Assembly (NCBI GenBank): GCA_964349355.1
Contig: CAYGFZ010000007.1
Location: 1 to 57,167, forward strand
Direction of reading: 5' to 3'
From: JAUVXE01 sp964349355
Lineage (GTDB): Bacteria > Actinomycetota > Coriobacteriia > Anaerosomatales > SLCP01
DNA: 57,167 nt
In this document: positions 27,331-35,918 of the stretch, piece by piece
Position numbering within the stretch: position 1 is the stretch's first letter
Layout: each line of letters opens with the position of its first letter
The notes under the pieces: model-generated
The model's input: only the letters and a program-made list of their open reading frames with translations
Database searches by the model: none
What the model was told of the DNA's origin: nothing
Position numbers and translations under genes: made by a program

Positions 27331-28230
27331 TCACGCTGTTCCGTACTTCTTGGCGAGCGCCTGAAACTTGGGCTCGCGCTCCTTCCACTTCGTGTAGAGC
27401 GGGGTTGCTACTCCTATCGAGGAGTACGCCCCGACGAGGATTCCGATCACTAACGCGAACGCGAAGTCGCCGAGCGTGTCTCCGCCGAAGAGCAGGAGCA
27501 TGAGTGGCGGCATGACCGATGTGATCGATGTGTTGATCGAGCGCACGAACACCTGGTTGAGCGAGTGGTTCGCCATCCTGGTGAACGTGCTTCTCGTCAA
27601 CCCTTGCGTATTCTCCTTGATGCGGTGGAACACCACGATCGTGTCGTAGAGCGAGTACCCCATGATCGTCAACAGCGCCGCAATGGTGTACGGCGAGACC
27701 TCGCGACCCATCAGCGCGTAGATTCCTAGTACGATCAAGACGTCATGGGCCAGAGTGGCGACTGCGATAAGGGACATCTTGTACTCGTAGCGCAGTGAGA
27801 TGTAGAAGAGGATCGCCAGGATCGACACGCCGAGGGCAAGCAGTGCGGCCCTCGTGACGTTGCGGCCCCATCCCGGTCCGATCGTAGAGATCTCGCCTGA
27901 GTCAGCAGAGAGCCCGATTTCGGCGACGACCTGCTGGAAGACACGGTTAGCGACGTCCGCATCGGCTTCGGTGGTCCGGATGATGTACCCGCCGTTCTCG
28001 GCGGACTGGACGACCGCGCCCACTGCCCCTGCGTTCGCGAATGCTTCGCGCACCTCATCGATCGTGACGCCCGCGGCGCCCGCCACGTTGATGACGGTGC
28101 CACCCTTGAACTCGATTCCGAACGACAGGCCGCGAACAGCCAGCGATCCCACAGCGACCAGCACCAACACGATCGAGATGATCAGGAAGATCCCCTTGTG
28201 TCCGAGGAAGTCGATCTCACGCCTTGGCAT
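27331..28230 (-). CDS. secF: protein translocase subunit SecF
   Basis: SecF forms with SecD a proton-driven membrane complex that pulls exported proteins out of the Sec channel. The 299-residue protein has six membrane segments and the first periplasmic-domain motif LSFGIEFKGGTVINV; the later YSLYDTIVVFHRIKEN is typical of SecF. I choose the ATG at 28230 (GGGGGG 8 bases upstream) over a GTG at 28239; it overlaps the secD end by 14 bases. Confidence 0.95.
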   Translation of the reverse strand: MPRREIDFLGHKGIFLIISIVLVLVAVGSLAVRGLSFGIEFKGGTVINVAGAAGVTIDEVREAFANAGAVGAVVQSAENGGYIIRTTEADADVANRVFQQVVAEIGLSADSGEISTIGPGWGRNVTRAALLALGVSILAILFYISLRYEYKMSLIAVATLAHDVLIVLGIYALMGREVSPYTIAALLTIMGYSLYDTIVVFHRIKENTQGLTRSTFTRMANHSLNQVFVRSINTSITSVMPPLMLLLFGGDTLGDFAFALVIGILVGAYSSIGVATPLYTKWKEREPKFQALAKKYGTA

Positions 28231-29497
28231 CGACGTCACCCCCCTTCACACCGAAGAGCCATGGCACCTTGGGCACCACCGACTCGGCGAGGAAGATGAT
28301 CGCCGATCGAGACCAGAAGACCATGTTGAAGATGTCGATCACGAGTCCGATCATGAGCGTGAGAGCGAAGCCCCGTACCGGACCGATCGCGAAGGTGTAG
28401 AGCATGAGCGCCGAAACGAACGTCACCAGATCGGCGTCGAGGCTCGTCCCGATGGCGTGTCGCGTTCCGTGCTTCGCAGCCGATCGGTAGGTCTTGCCCT
28501 GGCGTACCTCTTCCTTGAAGCGCTCGATCATCAAGATCTCGGAGTCTGCTGCCAGACCGATCGTGAGCACGATGCCCGCGATTCCTGGCAGACTCAGCGC
28601 GAACCACCCGAAGTTGGAGAGCAGCGACAGCACTCCGAGAAACAGCGAGGCGGAGATGGACAGAGCGAACCAGCTCGCAACACCGAAACCGCGATAGAAG
28701 ATCCCAAGATAGACTGCGACAAGTCCGAGCCCCGCGAGTGCGGCGAACACGCCCTTGCGCAGCGAGTCCTGGCCGAGTGTCGGCCCGACGACCCGCGACT
28801 CAGAGAATTCGAGCGTCACGGGCAGGGCGCCGGTCTCGAGAACCGTGCGCAGCCGGCGTGCCTCCTCGGGTGTGAAGTTCCCGCTGATCGACGTCTCCCC
28901 GCCGGTGATCCGGTCGCGGACGACAGGGGCGGATTCGATGTTGCCGTCGAGCACGATCGCGATCTGTCGCCCGATCCGGGCACCGGTGATCTCCGCCCAT
29001 TCGCGGGAACCCTCGGAGCTGAAGGTGACGTTGACCTCGATCTCGTTGGTCGTCGGGTTCGTCCCGATCGACGCTCCCGTGATCACGTCGCCTGTGAGGA
29101 GTACGTCGCCGAGGATAACCTCTCCAGCCTCATCGATGCCGACGACATCGGTGATTTCGAGCTGTCCGGTCGAGCCGAGCGCATCGAGCGCCTCCTGGGC
29201 GTTGTCGATTCCGGGCAGCTGGACCAGGATCGAATCGGTTCCCTGCCTCTGGATCGAGACCTCGGAGGCGCCAAGCCGGTCGACACGGTTTCGCACGATG
29301 AGTTCCGCGCGGTCCATCACGTCTTCTGTGACCTGAGTATCCGGGGTCTCCTGCGCCGTGAGGATGACGGAGAGCCCACCCTGGATGTCCAGGCCCTGAC
29401 TGATCTTCTCGCCCGGCGGCCAGAACTGCCACCAGGAGAGTGCCGCGAGCGCGATCACGATCACCAGCGCGAGCGTGTTCCGTTGCTTGGGGTCCAT
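28217..29497 (-). CDS. secD: protein translocase subunit SecD
   Basis: A 426-residue SecD with the first membrane segment at about 9-25, the GLDIQGGLSVIL motif, a P1 head region and the conserved DSEILMIERFKEE stretch in the RND-type membrane domain. It is the short Gram-positive form. It lies between the HD protein and secF, in the common yajC-secD-secF order. Confidence 0.95.
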   Translation of the reverse strand: MDPKQRNTLALVIVIALAALSWWQFWPPGEKISQGLDIQGGLSVILTAQETPDTQVTEDVMDRAELIVRNRVDRLGASEVSIQRQGTDSILVQLPGIDNAQEALDALGSTGQLEITDVVGIDEAGEVILGDVLLTGDVITGASIGTNPTTNEIEVNVTFSSEGSREWAEITGARIGRQIAIVLDGNIESAPVVRDRITGGETSISGNFTPEEARRLRTVLETGALPVTLEFSESRVVGPTLGQDSLRKGVFAALAGLGLVAVYLGIFYRGFGVASWFALSISASLFLGVLSLLSNFGWFALSLPGIAGIVLTIGLAADSEILMIERFKEEVRQGKTYRSAAKHGTRHAIGTSLDADLVTFVSALMLYTFAIGPVRGFALTLMIGLVIDIFNMVFWSRSAIIFLAESVVPKVPWLFGVKGGDVDAKA

Positions 29498-29531
29498 GCG
29501 CCTGCCTTCCTCGGTGCCCCGCCAGAGTGGA

Positions 29532-30212
29532 TCAGAGCAGCTTGATACCGTTTATCACCAAAGCGAAGCGCGCGTCGAGGGTCTTGGCGGCACTTCTGCA
29601 CATCTGCATGCGCGAAAGGAAGATTTCGAAGTACTCCATCACCTGGCTCGTGCCGGTATCGATATCGATCTCGAGCGTGAGCTCCCGCTGTTCCTGGTCG
29701 ACACGAAGGAAGCTGCGCTTCGACGCATAGTTGACCCGGTCGTGGATGTCGAACGCAGACGGGTCCGGGTTGCGAACACGCGTGTGATGCACGTCGGACT
29801 TGTCAGCCATTATCGCAGCGGCCGCGACCGCTGTTGCGGGATCGCCGTACTCTTCCTCGTGATTCCCTACCGCGTTCATGATCAGCGCGACTTCCTTCGG
29901 GGCCATGCCGAGGCGGTAGAGCGCATCCTTCGCCAGCATCGCGGCCGCGATCCCGTGGTCGACCCGAGCGACGCAGTTCCCTATATCGTGGAGGAACCCG
30001 GCGATCGCGGCCAGCTCTGCGTTGCGCTCGCCGTACCCGAGCCGCCGCATGATGTTACCCGCGATATGGGCAACGAGGTTCGCGTGTCTCAGGCCGTGCT
30101 CCGTGTAGCCGATCGCTCCGAGATACTCGTCTCCCATCTCGAGGTAGGCGAGCAACTCTTCATCCCCCTGCACCTGCTCCAGGGTCACGATCGGTACGAC
30201 GACCGGGCGCAT
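29532..30212 (-). CDS. HD domain phosphohydrolase
   Basis: A 226-residue protein with an HD metal-dependent phosphohydrolase domain: HGLRHANLVAHIA, AGFLHDIGN (the HD pair), and DHGIAAAM, with a further NHEEEYGD. The C-terminal third (ELTLEIDIDTGTSQVMEYFE) is unlike common HD enzymes. The ATG at 30212 begins one base after the yajC stop, so co-expression with the Sec accessory genes is likely, though no functional link is known to me. The substrate (a nucleotide is likely) is unknown. Confidence 0.88.
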   Translation of the reverse strand: MRPVVVPIVTLEQVQGDEELLAYLEMGDEYLGAIGYTEHGLRHANLVAHIAGNIMRRLGYGERNAELAAIAGFLHDIGNCVARVDHGIAAAMLAKDALYRLGMAPKEVALIMNAVGNHEEEYGDPATAVAAAAIMADKSDVHHTRVRNPDPSAFDIHDRVNYASKRSFLRVDQEQRELTLEIDIDTGTSQVMEYFEIFLSRMQMCRSAAKTLDARFALVINGIKLL

Positions 30213-30213
30213 G

Positions 30214-30507
30214 CTATGCTTCGCCCTCTTCCGGGGCCGAATCCGACGCGTCATTCTCCTTGCGCGCGACCGAACCCTTCTCGTACGTCAACTCCACGCC
30301 ATCTGCGACACGAAGAGTCACCGTCGAGTCAACCATCTCCACGATGGCGCCGTGCAGGCCGCCAACCGTGACCACGCGGTCCCCGATCTGAAGCGATGCC
30401 ATCAGTTCACGCATCTGCTTGGTGCGCTGCATCTGCGGACGAATGATGAGCAGATAGAAGGCGATGACAAGAACCACCAGGTAGACCAGTCCTTCGAAAC
30501 CCTGCAT
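30214..30507 (-). CDS. yajC: preprotein translocase subunit YajC
   Basis: A 97-residue protein with one membrane segment (about 6-24, LVYLVVLVIAFYLLIIRP) followed by QMQRTKQMRELMASLQIGDR and the soluble YajC strand region VVTVGGLHGAIVEM. YajC joins SecDF in the holo-translocon. The ATG at 30507 follows GGAGG by 5 bases. Confidence 0.93.
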   Translation of the reverse strand: MQGFEGLVYLVVLVIAFYLLIIRPQMQRTKQMRELMASLQIGDRVVTVGGLHGAIVEMVDSTVTLRVADGVELTYEKGSVARKENDASDSAPEEGEA

Positions 30508-30591
30508 AGGGACCTCCGAGATGCTAGTGACGAACAGTGAGCGGCACGAGACGTGACCGCGATGCTCCATCATAACATCAGGCTTCAGCCC

Positions 30592-31713
30592 TCAGTAATC
30601 ATCCGCACCAGGTCCGTCCATCCACTCTGCCACGAAAGCCCCGTACCGGTCCTCCTCGATCGCTCGGCGCGCTCGCGCTGTGAGGTCGAGAAGGAATGCG
30701 AGGTTGTGCACCGAGAGAAGGATCGAGCCGAGCATCTCCTTCGTGGTCACGAGATGTCTCAGGTAGGCACGCGAATAGCCCGTACACGCCGGACACGCAC
30801 ACTCCTCGTCCAGCGGATCGAAATCACACGCGTACTTCGCGTTCTTCAGATTCATACGCCCGCGGGAGGAGAGCGCTGTGCCGGTCCGGGCTGTACGCGT
30901 CGGCAGCACGCAGTCGAACATGTCGATGCCAAGCGCGATCGCCTGCAGAACAGAGGTCGGCGTTCCAACCCCCATCAGGTACCGGGGGCGGTCGGCGGGA
31001 AGGGCCGCGGCGACCGGGCCGAGGCTGTCGAGCATCGCATCGTGCGGCTCGCCGACCGAGTATCCTCCGATCCCGTAACCGGGAAACCCGATATCGACAG
31101 TACGCTTCACACTCTCTGCACGCAGGTTCGGATACAGGCCACCCTGCACTATGCCGAAAAGCGCCTGATCGGGCTGCGTATGCGCGTCCTTGCACCGTGC
31201 CGCCCAGAGCGCGCTCCGACGCACGGCGTCCGCGACGAGTGGTTCGGCGGCCGGATAGGGCGGACAGACATCGAGCACCATCGCGATGTCGGCCCCGAGC
31301 GCCTGCTGGACCGCCATGTTCTCTTCGGGAGTCCAGAAATGCTGCGTGCCGTCCAGAATGCTTCGAAACCGGACACCGTCGTCGCTCAGTTCGAGCGTGT
31401 CGGCGAGCGAGAAGATCTGGAAGCCTCCCGAATCGGTGAGGATCGCGCGGTCCCAGTTCATGAACGAGTGCAGGCCACCGGCCCCGGCGACGATCTCGTG
31501 TCCCGGGCGCAGGAACAGGTGGTAGGTGTTAGCCAGTACGACCTGGGCCCCGATAGCGTGGAGTTGGTCGGGTGTCACGCCCTTGATGGTAGCGCGCGTG
31601 CCGACCGGCATGAATACCGGTGTCTCGATAGGCCCGTGATGGGTCGCAAACGTGCCACGGCGTGCCGAGGTAGCACTGTCTCGGGCACTGACTGAAAAAT
31701 CGAAGGGTTGCAT
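30592..31713 (-). CDS. tgt: tRNA-guanine transglycosylase
   Basis: Tgt exchanges guanine 34 of GUN-anticodon tRNAs for the queuosine precursor preQ1. The 373-residue protein has DSGGFQIFSL, the nucleophile Asp in IDMFDCVLPTR, the glutamine in FGIVQGGLY and the zinc ligands CACPAC with a following His. It lies upstream of yajC, a classical arrangement. queA would normally be next to it but is separated here by a plus-strand sigma/anti-sigma pair. Confidence 0.96.
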   Translation of the reverse strand: MQPFDFSVSARDSATSARRGTFATHHGPIETPVFMPVGTRATIKGVTPDQLHAIGAQVVLANTYHLFLRPGHEIVAGAGGLHSFMNWDRAILTDSGGFQIFSLADTLELSDDGVRFRSILDGTQHFWTPEENMAVQQALGADIAMVLDVCPPYPAAEPLVADAVRRSALWAARCKDAHTQPDQALFGIVQGGLYPNLRAESVKRTVDIGFPGYGIGGYSVGEPHDAMLDSLGPVAAALPADRPRYLMGVGTPTSVLQAIALGIDMFDCVLPTRTARTGTALSSRGRMNLKNAKYACDFDPLDEECACPACTGYSRAYLRHLVTTKEMLGSILLSVHNLAFLLDLTARARRAIEEDRYGAFVAEWMDGPGADDY

Positions 31714-31729
31714 GGAGATATCCTAGCAG

Positions 31730-31743
31730 GCGCAGCCCTGCGC
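31730..31743. promoter_or_regulatory. perfect dyad in the tgt / ECF sigma divergent gap
   Basis: GCGCAG-CC-CTGCGC is a perfect 6-bp inverted repeat in the 85-base gap between the divergent starts of tgt (31713) and the ECF sigma gene (31799). It lies where an operator or a short hairpin could act on either transcript. No clear -35/-10 pair can be assigned with confidence, and such GC dyads are common by chance. Confidence 0.3.
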
Positions 31744-31798
31744 TATGCTGACATCCGTGAACGATTCGGGCCGATCTCGCGTCAAACGAAGGTGAGAG

Positions 31799-32353
31799 AT
31801 GTCCAACTCCGAGAGTCGACAGGACGACGCCGTGCTCGTTGCGGCCGCGCGCGGTGGTGACACGGCTGCGTTCGAGCAGTTGGTGCGAGTACACGCGGGC
31901 GCCGTCTACGCGCATGCCTTGCGCTTCTTCGGAGACCCTCAAGCCGCCGAGGACGTGGTCCAGGAGGTGTTCATCAAAGTGTACCGCTCGCTCCAGGGCT
32001 TCGATGGCACGGCCGCGTTCAGCACGTGGCTCTACCGCGTGACGCGCAACGCATGTGTCGACATGCTGAGGAGTGGTCGTCACCGGCCCGTGCCGACCGA
32101 CCTGGTCGACCTGACGCTCGCGGCACCCGACGATACAGCCACAAGCGCGATCACGCGCACCATGCTCGAGAGCGCTGCACGGGGACTCACGCCGGAGGAT
32201 CGCGACGCCATCAGCGCCGTCGGCCTCTTCGGCATGAGCTACGCCGAGGCCGGCGAGGCACTGGGGATACCGGAGGGCACCGTGAAGTCGCGGGTCTTCA
32301 GGGCGCGACGAACGCTCGCCACCGCGCTGGGACGTACGGGCGGTGACCGATGA
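31799..32353 (+). CDS. ECF-type RNA polymerase sigma factor
   Basis: A 184-residue sigma factor with region 2 (HALRFFGDPQAAEDVVQEVF, FSTWLYRVTRNACVDMLR) and region 4 (SYAEAGEALGIPEGTVKSRV). ECF factors are released by a membrane-bound anti-sigma in answer to an envelope signal. The next gene overlaps by 4 bases and encodes such an anti-sigma. AAGGTGAG stands just upstream of the ATG. The pair runs against its neighbours tgt and queA. Confidence 0.94.
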   Translation: MSNSESRQDDAVLVAAARGGDTAAFEQLVRVHAGAVYAHALRFFGDPQAAEDVVQEVFIKVYRSLQGFDGTAAFSTWLYRVTRNACVDMLRSGRHRPVPTDLVDLTLAAPDDTATSAITRTMLESAARGLTPEDRDAISAVGLFGMSYAEAGEALGIPEGTVKSRVFRARRTLATALGRTGGDR

Positions 32354-33423
32354 TGGAACGCTCACGCTGCACCGATATCCAGGTGATCATCTCCGCTGCG
32401 TACGACGGCAGCGCCACAGATCACGATTCGCTTGCGGCCGCTAAGGCCCACTGCCATACCTGCGCCGAGTGTGCGGACTTCGTAGCGCTCCTCGCGAGCA
32501 TGCGCCGTCTTCCCGCACCTGTGATCCCTGCCGACGCGCTCGAGCGGACTCTCGCCGCCGTTCGCACCGAGATGGCGGCGGCCAGCGAGAAGCCCGCGGT
32601 CGCCACCCAATCCGCCGAGAAGGACGCCGGGTCTGAGGAGACACGTGAGACACGCCCGGGCGTGACAGCAGAGCCGATCCGCCTGACACGCGACCGCTGG
32701 CGTTCCTGGGCTCCCTGGGCTGCTGCGGCAGCCGTTTTCCTCCTCGCTGCAGGCGTGGTGACGGCGCAAGGTGTTCGCTACCTTCTCAGCCCGACCTCCG
32801 GCACCATGACCGCATCCGACACCGCCTCCCTCGAGCGCTCGAGCGAGCCGGAATCAGATTCGCTTGCCGGACCCGCTGAAGGAGGCACTGCGCCCGGAGA
32901 CGACGGAATCGATATCAGTGGAGATGCGTCCACACTGTCCGGGCCCGCATACGTCACGCTCTCGGACCGCGTCTACGTCTTCGAGTCCACAATCGAGCAA
33001 CCTCCCGCCGGCACTCCTACGGGCAACCTCACGAGTTCGCTCGACTCGGGCGCGCCGGCGATTCCGCGTGAGGTGTGGACCGCGCCTGATTCCGATGCGA
33101 TCGTCGTCGCTGGCGACGACGGGGCCTATCTGCGCTTCACCCCTGTCTCGCGGAGTTTTCGGGGCCGAACGTACGTGATGCGGGCTCCGGTGATCTCATC
33201 GTTCGGGGTCTGGCCGTCTCTTCCCCCAGCAGTCCCGAAGCCCTCGACACCCGATGGCGGACCGGAGTTGTTCCCTGCCGGGAGCGAGGACTCGGGGGTC
33301 CCGGTGTTCGCTCCCCCCGGAACCGACCCCGCATCCGGTTTCGCGATCGCTCCGGGCACAGCGTCAGGTGATCCGGCAGCAGGCAATCCGGGCTGGACGT
33401 GGTGGGAGCCCGCTAGCCCCTAA
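32350..33423 (+). CDS. transmembrane anti-sigma factor with zinc finger
   Basis: A 357-residue protein. The N-terminal cytoplasmic part has the ZAS-type motif HxxxCxxC (His34, Cys38, Cys41), followed by one membrane segment at about 118-140 and an exported domain to the C-terminus. The exported part includes an ordered stretch (YVTLSDRVYVFES, DAIVVAGDDGAYLRFTP) between Ser/Pro/Gly-rich disordered regions. It should hold the ECF factor encoded just upstream (ATGA overlap) at the membrane until an outside signal causes its release or cleavage. The sensor domain is not one I recognise. Confidence 0.85.
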   Translation: MMERSRCTDIQVIISAAYDGSATDHDSLAAAKAHCHTCAECADFVALLASMRRLPAPVIPADALERTLAAVRTEMAAASEKPAVATQSAEKDAGSEETRETRPGVTAEPIRLTRDRWRSWAPWAAAAAVFLLAAGVVTAQGVRYLLSPTSGTMTASDTASLERSSEPESDSLAGPAEGGTAPGDDGIDISGDASTLSGPAYVTLSDRVYVFESTIEQPPAGTPTGNLTSSLDSGAPAIPREVWTAPDSDAIVVAGDDGAYLRFTPVSRSFRGRTYVMRAPVISSFGVWPSLPPAVPKPSTPDGGPELFPAGSEDSGVPVFAPPGTDPASGFAIAPGTASGDPAAGNPGWTWWEPASP

Positions 33424-33445
33424 ACGAAGCCCACACGCTCGAGCC

Positions 33446-34480
33446 TTAAAGGATCAACATCGCATCGCCGAAGGACAGGAACCGGTACCTCTCCTCCAGC
33501 GCCGTCTCATACGCGCCCATCATCAGGTCCCTCCCGGCGAAAGCGCTCACCAACATCAGCAACGTCGATCGCGGCGTGTGGAAGTTGGTCACCAACGCAT
33601 CGATCGAACAGAACCGGTGGCCCGGAAGGATGTAGAGGTCGGTCTGCCCCTCGGCAGCACGGACCTCTCCCGTCTCCGGATCGCATGCGGACTCCAGTGT
33701 CCTCACCACCGTCGTCCCGATCGCGAACACGCGTCCGCCCCGGGCACGGGCATCGTTGATGTCTGCCGCAGCCCGCTCACCTAAGCGGTAGTATTCGGTG
33801 TGGATATGGTGATCGCGCGGATCCTCCTCGGCCACCGGCCTGAAGGTGTCCATGCCGACGTCGAGTTCGACCGGCACGATGCGCACGCCGACCTTCTCGA
33901 TACGTGCGACCAGTTCCGGCGTGAAGTGAAGCCCCGCGGTCGGAGCCGCGGCCGAACGCTCGTCACGAGCGAACATCGTCTGGTACTGCTCGGGATCGTC
34001 GAGCGGGCGAGTGATGTAGGGCGGAAGCGGCACCTCGCCCAGGCGGCGAACGGCGTCCATTACGCGTCCGGTGCGCGCCGTGAGGCGGATGAGGCGAGTC
34101 CCCGACTCTTCGTCCACGTCTACGACCAGTCCGGTGAGCTCTCCATCGCCGAACACGATCCGCGCGCCGGACTTGATGCGACGCCCGGGCCGCACCATGC
34201 ACTCCCAGGTGTCCTCGTAGGACTCCCGCAGCAAGAGAACCTCGACCGACCCTCCGGTCTCGTCTTTGGCGCCTTTCAAGCGAGCCGGCAGCACCCGCGT
34301 CTCGTTCACCACGAGCACATCATCCGGACGCAGGTATTCGGGCAGGTCGGAGAAGATCCTGTGATCGACCTGGCCGCTCGCACGGTCCACAACAAGTAGG
34401 CGACATGAATCACGCGGCTCCACCGGTCGCTGCGCGATAGATCCGCTTGGAAGGTCGTAGTCGTAGTCTTCAGTGAGCAC
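33446..34480 (-). CDS. queA: S-adenosylmethionine:tRNA ribosyltransferase-isomerase
   Basis: QueA moves the ribosyl group of SAM to preQ1 in tRNA, giving epoxyqueuosine. The 344-residue protein begins LTEDYDYDLPSGSIAQRPVE and contains VVNETRVLPARL, AAPTAGLHFTPEL and NFHTPRSTLLMLVSAF, all family motifs. It is on the same strand as tgt but cut off from it by the ECF sigma pair. The anti-sigma gene ends 22 bases away in convergent order. Confidence 0.96.
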   Translation of the reverse strand: MLTEDYDYDLPSGSIAQRPVEPRDSCRLLVVDRASGQVDHRIFSDLPEYLRPDDVLVVNETRVLPARLKGAKDETGGSVEVLLLRESYEDTWECMVRPGRRIKSGARIVFGDGELTGLVVDVDEESGTRLIRLTARTGRVMDAVRRLGEVPLPPYITRPLDDPEQYQTMFARDERSAAAPTAGLHFTPELVARIEKVGVRIVPVELDVGMDTFRPVAEEDPRDHHIHTEYYRLGERAAADINDARARGGRVFAIGTTVVRTLESACDPETGEVRAAEGQTDLYILPGHRFCSIDALVTNFHTPRSTLLMLVSAFAGRDLMMGAYETALEERYRFLSFGDAMLIL

Positions 34481-34602
34481 TGGTTCTCCCGGAGTTGCTG
34501 TCGGTCACTTTCGCTTCGATCGGACCGCTACCCGAAGTGTACCCCACAGGAGCGCGCCTGCCGATGTCCTCGCGTGCGACGGCCGCATGCTACCATGCGT
34601 CC

Positions 34603-35331
34603 ATGCGAAACAGGTACTCCTCGGCCGATCTGCACATACACACCACCGCTTCCGACGGGACGGCCACGCCCGCGGATGTCTGCGCGTGGGTCGCCGAACG
34701 GACGGACCTTTCCGTGATCGCTATCGCCGACCACAACACAGTGGACGGCGCCCTGGAGGCCGCAGCGATCGCACCCGGGTTCGGCATCGAGGTCGTAGTC
34801 GGCCAGGAGGTCGAGTCGGCTGACGGGCACGTCATCGGCTTGTGGACTCCGCGCGCAGTCGAACCTGGCCTGTCCGCCGAGGAGACCGTGATCCGGATCC
34901 ACGCACAGGGTGGCCTGGCTGTCGCCGCCCACCCGTTCGCCCCCGACTGGTGGGATCGGCACGGACTCGCGCGGTTCGACCCCTCTGCGCTGACACGTAC
35001 CTTTTTCGACGCAGTGGAGGTCGCCAACTCCACGCCGCTACTGTGCCTGGCCAACCTGCGGGCGCAAACCCACTGGAGGCAGAACCGCGACACGCTCGCC
35101 CGAGTCGGAGGCAGCGATGCACATATGCTCTCGGTGATCGGTACGTCGCGCACGCTGTTTCGCGGCTCAACCTCTGTAGACCTGCGTACGGCAATCGAGA
35201 ACCGGACCACGCACGCATGGGGACCCGCGTTCTCCCTCACCAGGACAGTGCGCTACGCGCGGAAGATCCCCGAGATCAAGATGCGTGACAGAGCGACTCG
35301 CGCCCGGAGGGCGACCGGGGAGACCGGCTAG
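34603..35331 (+). CDS. PHP domain phosphoesterase
   Basis: A 242-residue PHP-family protein: ADLHIHTTASDGTATP, IADHNTVDG, GQEVES, AAHPFAP and GGSDAHM supply the metal ligands. Relatives include nucleotide and phosphodiester phosphatases (YciV/TrpH type). I choose the ATG at 34603 just before the PHP motif; the longer reading from 34495 has no ribosome site and overlaps the queA promoter region. The stop overlaps the convergent queH stop by 4 bases. Confidence 0.88.
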   Translation: MRNRYSSADLHIHTTASDGTATPADVCAWVAERTDLSVIAIADHNTVDGALEAAAIAPGFGIEVVVGQEVESADGHVIGLWTPRAVEPGLSAEETVIRIHAQGGLAVAAHPFAPDWWDRHGLARFDPSALTRTFFDAVEVANSTPLLCLANLRAQTHWRQNRDTLARVGGSDAHMLSVIGTSRTLFRGSTSVDLRTAIENRTTHAWGPAFSLTRTVRYARKIPEIKMRDRATRARRATGETG

Positions 35332-35918
35332 GGCGTCTCGCTCGACGGCGTCACACGTCTCGCGGCGCGCTCCGCCTTCCTCGCCGCCCGCTCTACCTCC
35401 GCTTCCGCCTTTGACGGCAGACATCCGCAGTAATTCTGGCGGTACATGCCGAGCTCACGTGAACGCCTGGTCGCCTCGGGATAGCGATCGCGATAGTCGG
35501 CACCGGCCCACTGGAGCCCGGCCTCTTGCGCGACCCGGCGGCCGACCCCCTCGATCGCCTCCGCATCCTGATAGGGGCTCACGGTGAGTGTCGTCGCGAG
35601 CGCATCGAAGTCGAGCCGGGCCGCGTACGTCGCGGTCATCGTGAGCCTGAGCTCGTAGCAGCGCACACAGCGCTCCGACGGCGTTCCTCGCACGTCGGCG
35701 GTCGCACGGTCCCACTCCCCGGGCTCACCCGCGATCTCGACGACGGGCACCTGCGCGGTCGCGGCCCATTCCACAAGCGTGTCCCGTCGAAGCGCGTACT
35801 CCTCCTCAGGGCCTATGTTGGGATTGGCGAAGACAAGCGCGACTTCGTGTTCGGAGGCGAGCGCGCCCAGTGGCTCGAGCGCACACGGGCCGCAGCAGGC
35901 GTGCAGTGCGATCTTCAC
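35328..35918 (-). CDS. queH: epoxyqueuosine reductase QueH
   Basis: QueH removes the epoxide oxygen of epoxyqueuosine and replaces QueG in many anaerobes. The 196-residue protein has the double-Cys start HACCGPC (Cys8, Cys9), the ERCVRCYELRL stretch, and YRQNYCGC, matching the iron-sulfur and iron-binding cysteines of the family. With tgt and queA this completes the late queuosine steps; no preQ1 synthesis genes are in the window, so precursor may be salvaged or made elsewhere. Its start overlaps the DUF2520 stop by 4 bases. Confidence 0.93.
   Translation of the reverse strand: MKIALHACCGPCALEPLGALASEHEVALVFANPNIGPEEEYALRRDTLVEWAATAQVPVVEIAGEPGEWDRATADVRGTPSERCVRCYELRLTMTATYAARLDFDALATTLTVSPYQDAEAIEGVGRRVAQEAGLQWAGADYRDRYPEATRRSRELGMYRQNYCGCLPSKAEAEVERAARKAERAARRVTPSSETP

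Noticed and set aside
27854..29545. Long plus-strand frame (563 codons) opposite secD and secF
   Set aside because: It mirrors the codon pattern of secD/secF on the other strand, spans their junction, and has an Arg/Asp/His-rich composition unlike any protein family. It is a GC-driven shadow.
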